Assembly (NCBI RefSeq): GCF_016031655.1
Contig: NZ_JACCHQ010000002.1
Span: 434,001-498,000, forward strand
DNA length: 64,000 nucleotides
DNA from: Bradyrhizobium glycinis
GTDB taxonomy: Bacteria > Pseudomonadota > Alphaproteobacteria > Rhizobiales > Xanthobacteraceae
Reading direction: 5' to 3'
Part shown: positions 12,573-20,904 of the stretch, one piece after another
How positions within the stretch are numbered: the first letter of the stretch is position 1
How the letters are laid out: every line of letters begins with the position of its first letter
The notes under the pieces: model-generated
What the model saw: only the letters and a program-made list of their open reading frames with translations
The model's database searches: none
What the model was told of the DNA's origin: nothing
Program-made: the position numbers and the translations under genes

Positions 12573-13520
12573 GCCAGCCATGCAGCGGCCCAGCTCCGGC
12601 ATCTGACGATCCGGCAGCTGCGCTCGCTCGCGGCGCTCTCGGCCAAGGGCAGCGTGACGGCGGCCTCCAGCCATCTCGGGCTGACCCAGCCGGCCGTGAC
12701 CCAGCAGCTGCGGCAGTTGCAGGACCTCGCCGGCTTGCCCCTGGTGCAGCGGACCGGCGACGGCATGCTGCTGACGGAAGCCGGCAGGGAGGTGCTGGCG
12801 CTGGCCGAACGGGTCGAAGCCGCGATCACGGATTGCCAGGGCGCGCTCGACCTGCTCGCGGGGCGGACCGGCGGCACTGTGCATCTCGGCGCGGTCTCGA
12901 CCGCGAAATATTTCGTGCCGCATGCGATCGCGGCGTTCTCCAAGCGCTACCCCAAGATCGAGATCAAGCTCACCATCGGCAATCGCGAGGAGATCCGCGA
13001 GGCCATGCACGGCTACGACCTCGACTTCGCGGTGATGGGTCGGCCACCGGCCGACGTCACCGTCGACGTCCGCCAGCTCGGACGCAACCCGCACATCATC
13101 GTCGCGCGCAAGGGTCACTGGCTGGAAAAGGATTCCGGCCTCAGCCTGACCGACCTCGTGCACGAGACCTTCCTCACCCGCGAGCCCGGCTCGGGCACGC
13201 GGACGCTGATGGAGGGCATGTTCCAGAAATCGGATCTCGAGCCGATCATCGGCATGGAGATGAGCAGCAACGAGACCATCAAGCAGGCGGTCATCGCCGG
13301 GCTCGGCATCGCCTTCATCTCGGCCCACACCGTGGCACATGAGCTCGCCGAGGGCCGGCTCGTCGTGCTCGACGTCGCGGGCCTGCCGATCGTGCGGCAA
13401 TGGTACGTGATCCGCCGCAGCGACAAGGTGCTGCTGCCGCCCGCGCAGGCAATGTTCGATTTTCTCGGCTCGGAAGGCTCGAATTATCTGCCCGACGTGC
13501 CCGAGCTCGGCGGGCGATAG
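12543..13520 (+). CDS. cbbR: LysR-type regulator CbbR
   Basis: A 325-residue LysR-family regulator, divergent from the cbb operon, which is the standard place for CbbR. The N-terminal winged helix-turn-helix is seen in LTIRQLRSLAALSAKGSVTA and QPAVTQQLRQLQ. The rest is a periplasmic-binding-protein-like effector domain that in CbbR proteins senses Calvin-cycle or redox metabolites such as RuBP or NADPH. The ATG at 12543 is the only start before the DNA-binding domain, but its ribosome site (AAGGA at 12523-12527) is unusually far upstream. Confidence 0.93.
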   Translation: MALKEFSYNGASHAAAQLRHLTIRQLRSLAALSAKGSVTAASSHLGLTQPAVTQQLRQLQDLAGLPLVQRTGDGMLLTEAGREVLALAERVEAAITDCQGALDLLAGRTGGTVHLGAVSTAKYFVPHAIAAFSKRYPKIEIKLTIGNREEIREAMHGYDLDFAVMGRPPADVTVDVRQLGRNPHIIVARKGHWLEKDSGLSLTDLVHETFLTREPGSGTRTLMEGMFQKSDLEPIIGMEMSSNETIKQAVIAGLGIAFISAHTVAHELAEGRLVVLDVAGLPIVRQWYVIRRSDKVLLPPAQAMFDFLGSEGSNYLPDVPELGGR

Positions 13521-13531
13521 CCGGCCTTCGC

Positions 13532-13624
13532 TCAGCTCATCAGCTTCATGGCGAGCGTCGCCGCCAGCACCACGATGATCTGGAGCAGGCGCTCCGTCGT
13601 GAAGATGCGGTTGAAGGTGGTCAT
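13532..13624 (-). CDS. 30-residue single-span membrane peptide
   Basis: A 30-codon frame, too short for usual gene finders, reads leftwards from an ATG at 13622-13624 to a TGA at 13532-13534. It begins MTTFNRIFTTERLLQIIVVL and continues with a short Ala/Leu/Met-rich tail ending in KLMS. The pattern is a polar basic N-terminus followed by about 17 hydrophobic residues, as in known small membrane proteins. It ends 12 bases from the stop of cbbR on the other strand. No family is recognised; whether it is translated is unproved. Confidence 0.45.
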   Translation of the reverse strand: MTTFNRIFTTERLLQIIVVLAATLAMKLMS

Positions 13625-13756
13625 CGCGTGCCCCGGCCGACGTAAAGAATGTCTCGGCCGTTGCTAGCACAGAAGGATGCGGAGACAACTCCGTAATTGC
13701 CCGTGGGCGGTCGCGCCTTCGGCGAGCCGGTTCAGGGGCGCGCCGATGGCCGGCGA

Positions 13757-13954
13757 TCAGGCCGCGAGCGGGGCGGCGTGGTCCGTGCGCGAGCCAAAAT
13801 AGGCTTCCAGCTCCGACAGCGCCCGCGCTTCCCACTCGCTCGCCTGCTCCAGCAGCGACCAGCTTTGGCCCGGGCGGAATGCTGCGGTCTGGCGATAGAG
13901 CGATGCGATGCCGCGGTAGCGGCGCACGTTCTCCAGGATGGCGTGACCGTTCAT
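13757..13954 (-). CDS. Small ENVRRYR-motif protein (copy 2)
   Basis: A 65-residue protein starting MNGHAILENVRRYRGIASLY, paralogue of the gene at 1211-1423. Shared features are ENVRRYR, ASL, R-Q-x-A-A-(Y/F)-R-P and W-x-L-L-x-Q-A. The start at 13952-13954 follows a GAGGGAG ribosome site with nine-base spacing, the same arrangement as in copy 1. No signal peptide or membrane span is evident. Function is unknown. The two copies sit on either side of the Calvin-cycle cluster, on the same strand. Confidence 0.7.
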   Translation of the reverse strand: MNGHAILENVRRYRGIASLYRQTAAFRPGQSWSLLEQASEWEARALSELEAYFGSRTDHAAPLAA

Positions 13955-14083
13955 GTCCGAAAACTCCCTCGTCATTCCCGCGAGAGAAACTGCGGCCAAA
14001 TCTTTTTCGAAAAGTTAGCGGCGCGCGGCAAGTTCGCGGATGGTTGCTGGACTGTTGCGCGGGCGCAACGCGCGCGGCGCGAT

Positions 14084-14503
14084 CTATTGCGGATTCGTCG
14101 CCGCGCTCTCGCCCGAACGCTTCAGCCCGCCGCTTCTGACGATCGTCATTGTCGCGCGGCAGAGATCGGCGAGGCCGATCAGGAGGACGGCAAGAAGGCA
14201 AAACAAGTTGATGGAATCGGCATTCGCGCTGGTCAGCGCGTTGAACTCGAAGGCGGGCGGGATGAACGCCCACCACACCAGCGGCACGGTGAGCAGCGCG
14301 GCGAACGCCGCGGCCGGTGCGCCCGTCATGAGCGCAAGCACGAACAGGCCGGGCAGGAACGCTGCGAAATAGAGCTTTGCACCGAGCAGGACGCAAATGC
14401 CCTGAACCACGGCCGACACCGCGACGACGGCGAGCCCGAGCAGAAACGCCTGCCACGACCACGGCCGTATCCGCGGTACGCCAAACAGCCCCGCACGCTT
14501 CAT
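14084..14503 (-). CDS. Small membrane protein, DUF4118-like
   Basis: A 139-residue integral membrane protein. After a short basic N-terminus (MKRAGLFGVPRIRPWSW) there are about four hydrophobic spans, with a PPAFEFNALTSANADSINLF loop between the third and fourth. The arrangement resembles the four-helix DUF4118/KdpD-type sensor module found at the N-terminus of some histidine kinases, but no kinase domain follows, so it stands alone. A good GGGGGAGG ribosome site precedes the ATG. Function is unknown; it could be a stand-alone remnant of such a kinase. Confidence 0.65.
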   Translation of the reverse strand: MKRAGLFGVPRIRPWSWQAFLLGLAVVAVSAVVQGICVLLGAKLYFAAFLPGLFVLALMTGAPAAAFAALLTVPLVWWAFIPPAFEFNALTSANADSINLFCLLAVLLIGLADLCRATMTIVRSGGLKRSGESAATNPQ

Positions 14504-14639
14504 CAGCCTCCCCCTGCCGCCCGTTAACCAGGTGCGGTTGCGACGAAAGTACTACAGCCGCAACCAATCCGCGAGATGGAAATTGCGTTATCGCAAGGTT
14601 GGTGAACGGCTCGCATCGCACCGTGTTGGCGACCGGCCG

Positions 14640-15833
14640 CTACTCGGTCACCGCGTAGAGCAACCCCGCGACAGGCAAAGCAAGGCCAATGGCCGATGCA
14701 AGCGTCCAGCCGCCCTGTGCGAACGCCCAGGCTCCGATCGCGGAGCCGGCCGCGCCGGCGGCGAAGAACGTCGCCATGTAGAGACCGTTGAGGCGGCTGC
14801 GGTGCTCGTGCCCGAGCGCGAAGATGGCGCGGAAGCCCAGCACCACGTTGCCCTGGACGCCAATATCGATCGCAATCGCGGCCACGACGAGACAGGCGAG
14901 ATTGAGCATCGAGCCGGGCGCGCCGATGGAGGTCACGAGGAAGCCGGCGCCCGTGAGCAGCATCGCGACCAGCGTCGCGATACGGCTATGGCCGCGGTCC
15001 GCGAGGCGCCCGGCGATCGGTGCTGCGAACACGCCGGCGACACCGGCCAGTGCAAACAGCGCGATGCCGCGCTGGGAGAAGCCGAACTCGCCGGCGAGTT
15101 GCAGCGGCGCCACCGTCCAGAACAGGGTGAAGGCGCCGAACAGGCTCGCCTGGTAGAGCGCGCGCCGCCGCAGCAGCGGCGTGGCCCGCACCAGATGCGG
15201 CATCGATAGCAGCAATTGGCCATAGTGCAGCCGAGTCACCGGCTTGCGCTTCGGCAGCGTCATCCAGAGCACGGCCGCGAGCACGATCATCAGCGCGGCG
15301 GAGCAGAAGAACACAGCGTGCCACGACAGCAGGGCTGTGACGAAGCTCGACACCGGCCGCGCCAGCATGATGCCGAGCATCAGGCCGGTCGAGACGTTGC
15401 CGACGACGCGGCCGCGGATGGCTTCAGGGGCCAGGTGCGCCGCATAGGGGATGATGATCTGCACCGCGACCGAGCCGAGGCCGATGAACAGTGCGGCGAG
15501 CAGGAACGGCAGCGCATGGGTTGCGAAAGCCGCGGCGAGCAGCGCCGCGGCGCCGAGCATGATCACCGAGCAGATCAACGCGCGGTTCTCGACGAGATCG
15601 CCGAGCGGCACGATCAGCAGCAACGCGGTGCCGTAGCCGATCTGCGTCATGGTGACGATCAGCCCGCTAGCTGCATGCGACAGGCCAAGCGCGGCGCTGA
15701 TCGGGGCGATCAGCGGCTGCGCATAATAGATGTTGGCGGCGACCATGCCACAGGCCGCGGCAAGCACGAAGGTCAGGCGCTGCGACACCGCATCCGGCCT
15801 GGGCGCGCTCTCGATCGTGGCATTCATGGTCAT
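14640..15833 (-). CDS. MFS efflux transporter
   Basis: A 397-residue major facilitator with about 12 membrane spans. It carries the MFS loop signature in a modified form (GDLVENRALI after span 2) and its counterpart in the second half (GRLADRGHSRIATL). The sequence CGMVAANIYYAQPLI near the start is typical of the YgaY/arabinose-efflux-like drug exporters. The start chosen is the third codon of the longest frame because AAGGAG lies nine bases before it; a start at 15839 would leave only three bases of spacing. A TetR gene lies directly upstream, with a palindromic operator in the 48-base gap, so expression is probably induced by its substrate. Confidence 0.88.
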   Translation of the reverse strand: MTMNATIESAPRPDAVSQRLTFVLAAACGMVAANIYYAQPLIAPISAALGLSHAASGLIVTMTQIGYGTALLLIVPLGDLVENRALICSVIMLGAAALLAAAFATHALPFLLAALFIGLGSVAVQIIIPYAAHLAPEAIRGRVVGNVSTGLMLGIMLARPVSSFVTALLSWHAVFFCSAALMIVLAAVLWMTLPKRKPVTRLHYGQLLLSMPHLVRATPLLRRRALYQASLFGAFTLFWTVAPLQLAGEFGFSQRGIALFALAGVAGVFAAPIAGRLADRGHSRIATLVAMLLTGAGFLVTSIGAPGSMLNLACLVVAAIAIDIGVQGNVVLGFRAIFALGHEHRSRLNGLYMATFFAAGAAGSAIGAWAFAQGGWTLASAIGLALPVAGLLYAVTE

Positions 15834-15851
15834 TCGCATCGACTCCTTATC

Positions 15852-15875
15852 AATAGGGAATGATGATTCCCTATT
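15852..15875. promoter_or_regulatory. TetR-type operator palindrome
   Basis: A perfect 10-base inverted repeat, AATAGGGAAT then four bases then ATTCCCTATT, fills the gap between the tetR stop codon (15888) and the exporter start. Its size and place, just ahead of the exporter ribosome site, are those of a TetR operator. A second copy of the half-site AATAGGGAAT occurs upstream of tetR itself. Confidence 0.75.
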
Positions 15876-15887
15876 ATGACGAAAAAT

Positions 15888-16508
15888 TCAGGCGAGCAGC
15901 TTCATCGCGACGCCGACGAGGCGCTCGCCCTCGAGCGGCACGCGGGCCTTGCCGACGACGCGCAGGCCTTGCGTGATGCAGATCATCAGCCGCGCGGTGT
16001 CGTCGGCCGGGACATGGCGCGGAATCGAGCCGTCGGCCTGGCCCTCGCGAATGAGGCCGGCGATGAAGCTCTCGTTGCTCTTGAGCTGCGCATTGACGCG
16101 GGCTCCAACGACCGGATCGACCGCGGCCAATTCGACGGCGCTGCCGACGACGAGGCAGCCGCGCCGCCCATCGCTGCCCCTGGAACGTTCGACATAGGAT
16201 AGCATCACGTGACGGATTCGCTCGCGGCCGTTCGCACCGCGCGCCGCCGCGTTGCAAGTCTGCTCCTGGCTCAGCGCCGCGTAGCGCTCGAAAGCGGCGA
16301 GGAACACCGCATGCTTGTCGCGAAACGCCTTGTAGATGCTTCCCGTGGCGAGCCGCATCGCCGCACTGAGGTCGCCGATCGAGGTGGCATGATAGCCGCG
16401 CTCGCGAAAAACGCGCACGGCGCGGTCGAGCGCGGTGTTCATATCGAATTGCCGGGGGCGGCCGGGCGGACGTGCGGCAGGCCGGGAGCGACGGGCGATC
16501 TTTTGCAT
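15888..16508 (-). CDS. TetR/AcrR-family repressor
   Basis: A 206-residue transcriptional repressor. After a basic leader (MQKIARRSRPAARPPGRPRQ) comes the TetR helix-turn-helix: HATSIGDLSAAM and ATGSIYKAFRDKHAVF. The C-terminal half is a helical ligand domain of the TetR_C group often seen next to MFS exporters. The ATG at 16506-16508 is the first one close to the domain; longer frames read into a palindromic repeat. It is co-directional with and just upstream of the MFS gene, and the matching operators suggest it controls both. Confidence 0.9.
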   Translation of the reverse strand: MQKIARRSRPAARPPGRPRQFDMNTALDRAVRVFRERGYHATSIGDLSAAMRLATGSIYKAFRDKHAVFLAAFERYAALSQEQTCNAAARGANGRERIRHVMLSYVERSRGSDGRRGCLVVGSAVELAAVDPVVGARVNAQLKSNESFIAGLIREGQADGSIPRHVPADDTARLMICITQGLRVVGKARVPLEGERLVGVAMKLLA

Positions 16509-16516
16509 TGCGGGAT

Positions 16517-16541
16517 AATAGGGAATGGACGTTTCCGAATA
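16517..16541. promoter_or_regulatory. Second TetR operator-like site, upstream of tetR
   Basis: AATAGGGAAT, identical to the left half of the perfect palindrome at 15852-15875, lies nine bases upstream of the tetR start codon. It is followed after four bases by GTTTCCGAAT, which matches the other half at six of ten positions. This suggests that TetR also represses its own gene with a weaker site. Confidence 0.6.
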
Positions 16542-16676
16542 AAGACACTTGGTTGTGATTGGGTGGTTGATCGGCGATCGTCTTGCGGTAGGTGGGGGCC
16601 GGCTCTGCAGCGCACGGTCGAAGGGACGCTGCGTCCGGGGCACGAGAGCGGAGCCTTGCGCGCGCACTCTCCTCCT

Positions 16677-16756
16677 CGTCATTGCGAGCGCAGCGAAGCA
16701 ATCCAGACTGTCACCGCGGAAAGATTCTGGATTGCTTCGCTGCGCTCGCAATGACG
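16677..16756. repeat. Palindromic repeat, family A (perfect 31-bp arms)
   Basis: Two perfectly complementary 31-base arms, 16677-16707 and 16726-16756, flank an 18-base loop. The arm begins CGTCATTGCGAGCGCAGCGA. A second, partly interrupted member is at 32878-32964. The element is non-coding and sits between genes. It is of the type dispersed in many copies in alphaproteobacterial genomes. Confidence 0.9.
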
Positions 16757-17462
16757 GAGCAAGGGGCGACGCAGCAAACTCTCCAACGTGCATTGCAGAT
16801 ACGCCTTCGCATTCTCGCGACGCATTTCGCCCGAGCTTTGCTTGATCTCGCCGCCCTCACGTTCAAGGGCGCAGGGAAGACCGGGTGCCGGCGGCACCCG
16901 CGGTCCGCTGCGCGAAATGCACACGCAGGAAGAACCGCACAGCAGCATACAGGTGAAGCCCAACACACGGCCTTCCCTGCGCGATGGTCGGACGGCTTAT
17001 GCCGCGCTCTCCCGGGAGCCGAGTTCGTTCTGGCCTCCCTCACTCCCGCAAGAGTCACCGACACCGCGCCGGTTGACGCAGATGCCGCATTCGCCAGAGC
17101 TTGACCGTAGCAACGACGGCCAGGACCACACGGTTTTGCCGTACGCGCGGTTCGTTGGCGCCGCAGGGTTCGACGGATTTGTGCACGTTGCCATCGAAAT
17201 GCCGGCGCGACGAACCTGACAGCGCCGCTCGTCCATACGGAGCCTCGAACTCACGGAGAGCAATCCCCCCTGCCCTTGGCCTCTCGTACACGACGCTGCC
17301 GCGTCCACCGCAAGCCCGGCTCGCGACAATGACGACCGCATGGTCGCCCCTCAAGATTGAGCCGGGATGGGCGAGACATACGATATTTCCGAATTTCGGT
17401 AAAGCGGAATGTTTTCGCGCCGGCGGGTTGACAGCCCGGCGAAACACCCCGGTCCGGCAGCA
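16757..17462. other. Gene-free stretch, probably degenerate dispersed repeat
   Basis: About 700 bases without a convincing gene. Several short overlapping frames exist on both strands, but none has a ribosome site, a recognisable domain or sensible composition. Conceptual fragments such as AFPARWSDGLCRAL look familiar from many spurious small ORFs annotated across Bradyrhizobium genomes, so I think this is a copy of a common degenerate repeat of that genus. That is from memory and not shown by the window itself. Confidence 0.4.
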
Positions 17463-18417
17463 TCACCCCTTCACCGGCGTCCCATCCGCCATGATCGTCA
17501 CGCCCTTCCGCTCGACGATCATCCCGTAGGCGCGCGGCTGGCGGTGGACGTCGAAATTGAAGGTAGTGCGCTTGTAGGAGTTGCAGAGATCGAGATCGCA
17601 GCGCGCCAGCGCGATCTCGTCGCCCTTTGTCGTGCAGGCCGCGATGATCTCGCCCGACGGCGCGATGATGCAGCTGCCGCCGATGTGGTCGACGCCTTCC
17701 TCGATACCGGCCTTGGCGACGCCGACCACGAAGGTGCCGTTCTGGTAGGCGCCGGCCTGCATCACCAAATGATTGTGGAACAGCGAGAGATCGTCATGCT
17801 CCGGCGCGGGCGGATTGTGCACGGGCGTGTTGTAGCCGATCAGCACCATCTCGACGCCCTGCAGGCCCATCACGCGATAGGTCTCGCTCCAGCGGCGGTC
17901 GTTGCAGATCGCCATGCCCATCACGCCGCCGAAGGCATCGACCACGCCGAAGCCACTGCCGGGCTCGAAATAGCGCTTCTCCAGATGCTGGAATTCGCGC
18001 CACGGCTCATGCTCGGCATGGCCGGGCAGATGCACCTTGCGATATTTCAGGACGATCGCGCCGCTCTTGTTGACGAGGATGGACGTGTTGTAGCGCCTGA
18101 CTAGCCCGGCCTCGAGCGTCAGCTCGGCATAGCCGAGGCAGAAGCCGATGCCGAGCTCGCGGGCAAGATCGAACAGCGCCTGCGTCTCGGGGCCCGGCAT
18201 CTCGCGCTCGAAGAAGCTGTCGATATTGGGCCTGGTCCTCGAAGTACCAGCGCGGAAAGAACGTGGTCAGCGCCAGCTCGGGATAGACGATCAGGTCGCA
18301 GCCGCAAGCCCGCGCCTCGCGCATCAACGCCATCAGCCGCGCCACCACCGCAGTCCTGGTCTCGCTCCTCGCGATCGGGCCGAGCTGGCCGGCTGCGATG
18401 GTCACAATTCTCGCCAC
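17463..18417 (-). pseudogene. N-carbamoyl-D-amino acid hydrolase-like, one frameshift
   Basis: A nitrilase-superfamily enzyme that would cleave N-carbamoyl amino acids to the amino acid, CO2 and ammonia. All three catalytic residues are present: Glu in VYPELALTTFF, Lys in KYRKVHLPG and Cys in MGMAICNDRRW. The frame is broken once: the N-terminal part (start at 18415-18417, MARIVTIAAGQLGP) reads to FPRWYFEDQA, and the rest continues in another frame with NIDSFFEREMPGPE. Removing one C from the CCC at 18228-18230 (coding strand) restores a roughly 317-residue protein. A single homopolymer indel may be a sequencing error, so the gene may be intact. Confidence 0.8.
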
Positions 18418-18672
18418 GCGTCTTCCCCATTTTTATGAGTGCCCCGGGCGTTGGCATATCATCGCGCCCAGGCCGCCTCGGCCCTCTGCGCGGAGGACAC
18501 AATCAAATTCCGTGCCTGCGGGTATCATCGTGCGGCGCTGGATGAGCTCCCTAAACAGGAAATCCGTTGCCGATCTGCAACGGTTCCCCACCGTCTGAAG
18601 CTGGACAAAACAAACTCCCAATCCGGCCACGAAGCGCTCTCACAACACCGTGAGACTATCAGGGGAACGACA

Positions 18673-18897
18673 ATGCGTGCACAACGCGTTTGGAAAGTGA
18701 ATGGGGCCACCAGCATCGGGCAGCTTCAATCGAGACTGGACGATCTGAACAAGCGTCTCGGTCAGCTCGAAAGCCAGCATCCGGACAGCTGGAAGCTCGA
18801 TGAGCTGAGATCCAGCGCGCTCAGCCTGTCGCGGGAGATCGACGACATCCGCTGCGCCGAGGCGACAGCGGCCTTGAGCGAGCTGCTGCGGAAATAG
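18673..18897 (+). CDS. Small coiled-coil-like hypothetical protein
   Basis: A 74-residue soluble protein starting MRAQRVWKVNG, with an AGGGGA ribosome site ten bases before the ATG. It is highly charged and Leu-rich, with heptad-like spacing (LQSRLDDLNKRLGQLESQ and LRSSALSLSREIDDIR), so it is probably a short helical or coiled-coil protein. There is no signal peptide or known motif. It heads a row of three small rightward genes (to 19765) with gaps of 80 and 160 bases. Function is unknown. Confidence 0.65.
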   Translation: MRAQRVWKVNGATSIGQLQSRLDDLNKRLGQLESQHPDSWKLDELRSSALSLSREIDDIRCAEATAALSELLRK

Positions 18898-18976
18898 TCG
18901 GCCTGCCGATTCGGGCCCTTGGAACCAAGCTCGGCGGCGGCCATTTCCAAAGAATTGGCGCTGTGAGGGATTTCGC

Positions 18977-19303
18977 ATGACGTCCGATCCCGAGGAGCAG
19001 GTCAGACTGCAAGGCTACGGCGAGATGACGCTGCGCACCGCCGTCGAGACCTTGATGCTGCTCGCACCGCGCGAGCGGTCCGAGGCCGCGATCTTTCGCG
19101 TCCGCGACGGGGTGCGCCTTGCGCAGAGCGAGATCGCCGAGATCGCAACAAGCTGGGGCATCCAGCCCGCGCCAAACGTGCGATCGCCGAAACTGGTGCC
19201 GCAGCAGCACTGGCAAGACGTGGTCCGCGGCATGGTGCGTGACGCTCCGCTGCCGTCGCTGATGGTAGCCTTTCTAGTGGGTATGCTGATCGCTCGCAGA
19301 TGA
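18977..19303 (+). CDS. Hypothetical protein with C-terminal membrane anchor
   Basis: A 108-residue protein, MTSDPEEQVRLQG, soluble and helical for most of its length and ending in a short hydrophobic segment and two arginines (PSLMVAFLVGMLIARR). The C-terminal anchor followed by RR recalls ElaB/YqjD-type tail-anchored proteins, though the rest does not clearly match them. The sequence GGAAC-N16-CATT about 30 bases upstream (18918-18942 region) resembles a general-stress EcfG promoter with one mismatch. Function is unknown. Confidence 0.6.
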   Translation: MTSDPEEQVRLQGYGEMTLRTAVETLMLLAPRERSEAAIFRVRDGVRLAQSEIAEIATSWGIQPAPNVRSPKLVPQQHWQDVVRGMVRDAPLPSLMVAFLVGMLIARR

Positions 19304-19462
19304 TGATGCGCGCCCGTGACGACGCGCTCACGTGAATGGAATCACCGCGTTCCGGGAAACCCGAGGAAACCCTTTTAGCTCGCGAAATCGCGACCGTTCC
19401 GCGCGGAACGTCTCGAAGCAGGAGAGATTGGTCCCCCGTTGAACCCGAACATGGAGACAACC

Positions 19463-19765
19463 ATGACACGTACGAAACTCGTGAGCGTCGCCGCCACTCT
19501 GGCCGCGATTTTGCCGCTCGCAACTGCAAGCCCTAGCCTCGCTGCGGGACGGGGTCCCGGCCCGTGCACCCCACCGGCTGGAGAAGCAGTCGGGGCCGCC
19601 GGACCCGCCATGAGCGGCGGACAATTGATGGCCGGCATCGGCCAATGCCAGCGCATCGGCGACTGGCACCCCACCAACACCTACGGTTATTGGGGCCCGG
19701 GTTACGGCTATGACGGGCCTCGCTGGGGCGCATCAGCCTACGCGCCCTACGACTACGAGGACTAG
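19463..19765 (+). CDS. Small secreted Gly/Tyr-rich protein
   Basis: A 100-residue exported protein. It starts MTRTKLVSVAATLAAILPLA, a typical Sec signal peptide likely cut after SLAAG or nearby. The mature part is small, rich in Gly, Pro and Tyr, with two Cys (PGPCTPPAG and GQCQRIGDWHP) and a tail YGYWGPGYGYDG. The GGAG ribosome site at 19453-19456 fixes this start over one four codons upstream. A perfect 10-bp hairpin follows at 19791. No family is recognised. Confidence 0.65.
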   Translation: MTRTKLVSVAATLAAILPLATASPSLAAGRGPGPCTPPAGEAVGAAGPAMSGGQLMAGIGQCQRIGDWHPTNTYGYWGPGYGYDGPRWGASAYAPYDYED

Positions 19766-19790
19766 GGCCCTTCACATGGCAAGATCACAG

Positions 19791-19816
19791 CGGCGCGGCC
19801 GATCACGGCCGCGCCG
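19791..19816 (+). terminator. Hairpin after the secreted protein gene
   Basis: CGGCGCGGCC and GGCCGCGCCG pair perfectly over 10 bases around a six-base loop, 25 bases after the stop codon. Only three T residues follow, so it may act as a weak terminator or as an RNA-protecting structure. Confidence 0.5.
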
Positions 19817-19929
19817 TTTGCGCTGGAGGGGGCGGCAAACATGAGGCGGCGCGGCCATCGAGGCCTTGATTTGCAGCGGCCCGGAGCATGACGAATAGTC
19901 TCAGCAACCGCCTGCCAGAGCAGGATCAA

Positions 19930-20904
19930 TCACTTCTGTTCGCTTGCCCGCATCTGCTCGGCGAAAGGACGCAGGGTCTCGGACATGTCGTCGAGACGTT
20001 TCTGCCACTCCGCGCCAGGCATGAAGGCGATCACCGGCTCATCCCCGGGCGAACCCGTCAGGTACTCCGGATGACGCAGGCCCTCGGCGATCCCGGCTTC
20101 CAGCTTCTTGACGATGTCGTCTGGAACGCCCTTGGGGACCGCAAAGCCGCGCTCCGCCGTCGTCACGACCGCAAAGCCCACCTCTTCTGCCGTCGGAACG
20201 TCGGGCAGCGCTGCAAGGCGCTTCTTCGACAGGATCGCGATGACGCGAAGTGGCCCCTTGTTGGTGCCATGCAACTCGGGAATCTCGCTGACAGTGACCA
20301 TCCCGACGTCCAGATGCCCGCCCAAAAGATCGGTGCGCTGTGCCGCCGTTCCTCTGTAGGAGATTTCGTTGGGCTCGACCTTCGCGACGGCCGCGAGCAT
20401 GCGAATGGCCAGATGACCGTTCGTGCCGGCGCCGTTGTGACCGAAGCTCACCGACCCCGGCTTGCTGCGAAGCGCGGCAACGACAGCCGGCAGATCCTCG
20501 AATCTGCTGTTCGCGGGCACCACGATCACGTTCGGATCTTCGACGACCCGTGCGACCAGCCGAATCTCGTCTGTGGTGTATTGGGTCTTGCGGGTCATCG
20601 GCAGGAAATTGTAGCCCGGCACGTTGACGACACCAATCGAATAGGCGTCAGGCACCGCGCGCGCGATCGAGGCAAACGCGATCTCTCCACCGGCGCCAGG
20701 CTTGTTCAGAACGACAAATTTCGCCTTGCCGCCGATCGCGCGCTCGACAAAGGGCAGCAGCTTACGCGCCATGACATCGGTGCCGCCACCGGGCGCAAAG
20801 CCGACCACGACTTCGATGGGCTTGTCGTCCCGCCACGCTCCCCAAGCCGACCCGCAGGCGGCGAAGCCAAAAGCTGCGACGAGCGCGAGGATTTTCTTGT
20901 TCAT
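19930..20904 (-). CDS. TctC/Bug-family solute-binding protein
   Basis: A 324-residue periplasmic binding protein of the tripartite tricarboxylate transporter (Bug) family. It has a signal peptide (MNKKILALVAAFGFAACGSA), then the family hallmarks PIEVVVGFAPGGGTDVMAR, KPGAGGEIAFASIA and FGHNGAGTNGHLA. Ligands in this family are usually carboxylates or amino acids. No TctA or TctB membrane genes are nearby, so it is an orphan binding protein, which is common for this family. It faces the small secreted-protein gene convergently. Confidence 0.88.
   Translation of the reverse strand: MNKKILALVAAFGFAACGSAWGAWRDDKPIEVVVGFAPGGGTDVMARKLLPFVERAIGGKAKFVVLNKPGAGGEIAFASIARAVPDAYSIGVVNVPGYNFLPMTRKTQYTTDEIRLVARVVEDPNVIVVPANSRFEDLPAVVAALRSKPGSVSFGHNGAGTNGHLAIRMLAAVAKVEPNEISYRGTAAQRTDLLGGHLDVGMVTVSEIPELHGTNKGPLRVIAILSKKRLAALPDVPTAEEVGFAVVTTAERGFAVPKGVPDDIVKKLEAGIAEGLRHPEYLTGSPGDEPVIAFMPGAEWQKRLDDMSETLRPFAEQMRASEQK

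Noticed and set aside
12534..14621. 695-codon open frame on the minus strand, antisense to cbbR
   Set aside because: It covers cbbR and two small genes in other frames, has no domain and is a product of high GC third positions.
16592..17219. Several overlapping 90-170 codon frames
   Set aside because: They include the palindromic repeat read as protein and have no ribosome site or domain.
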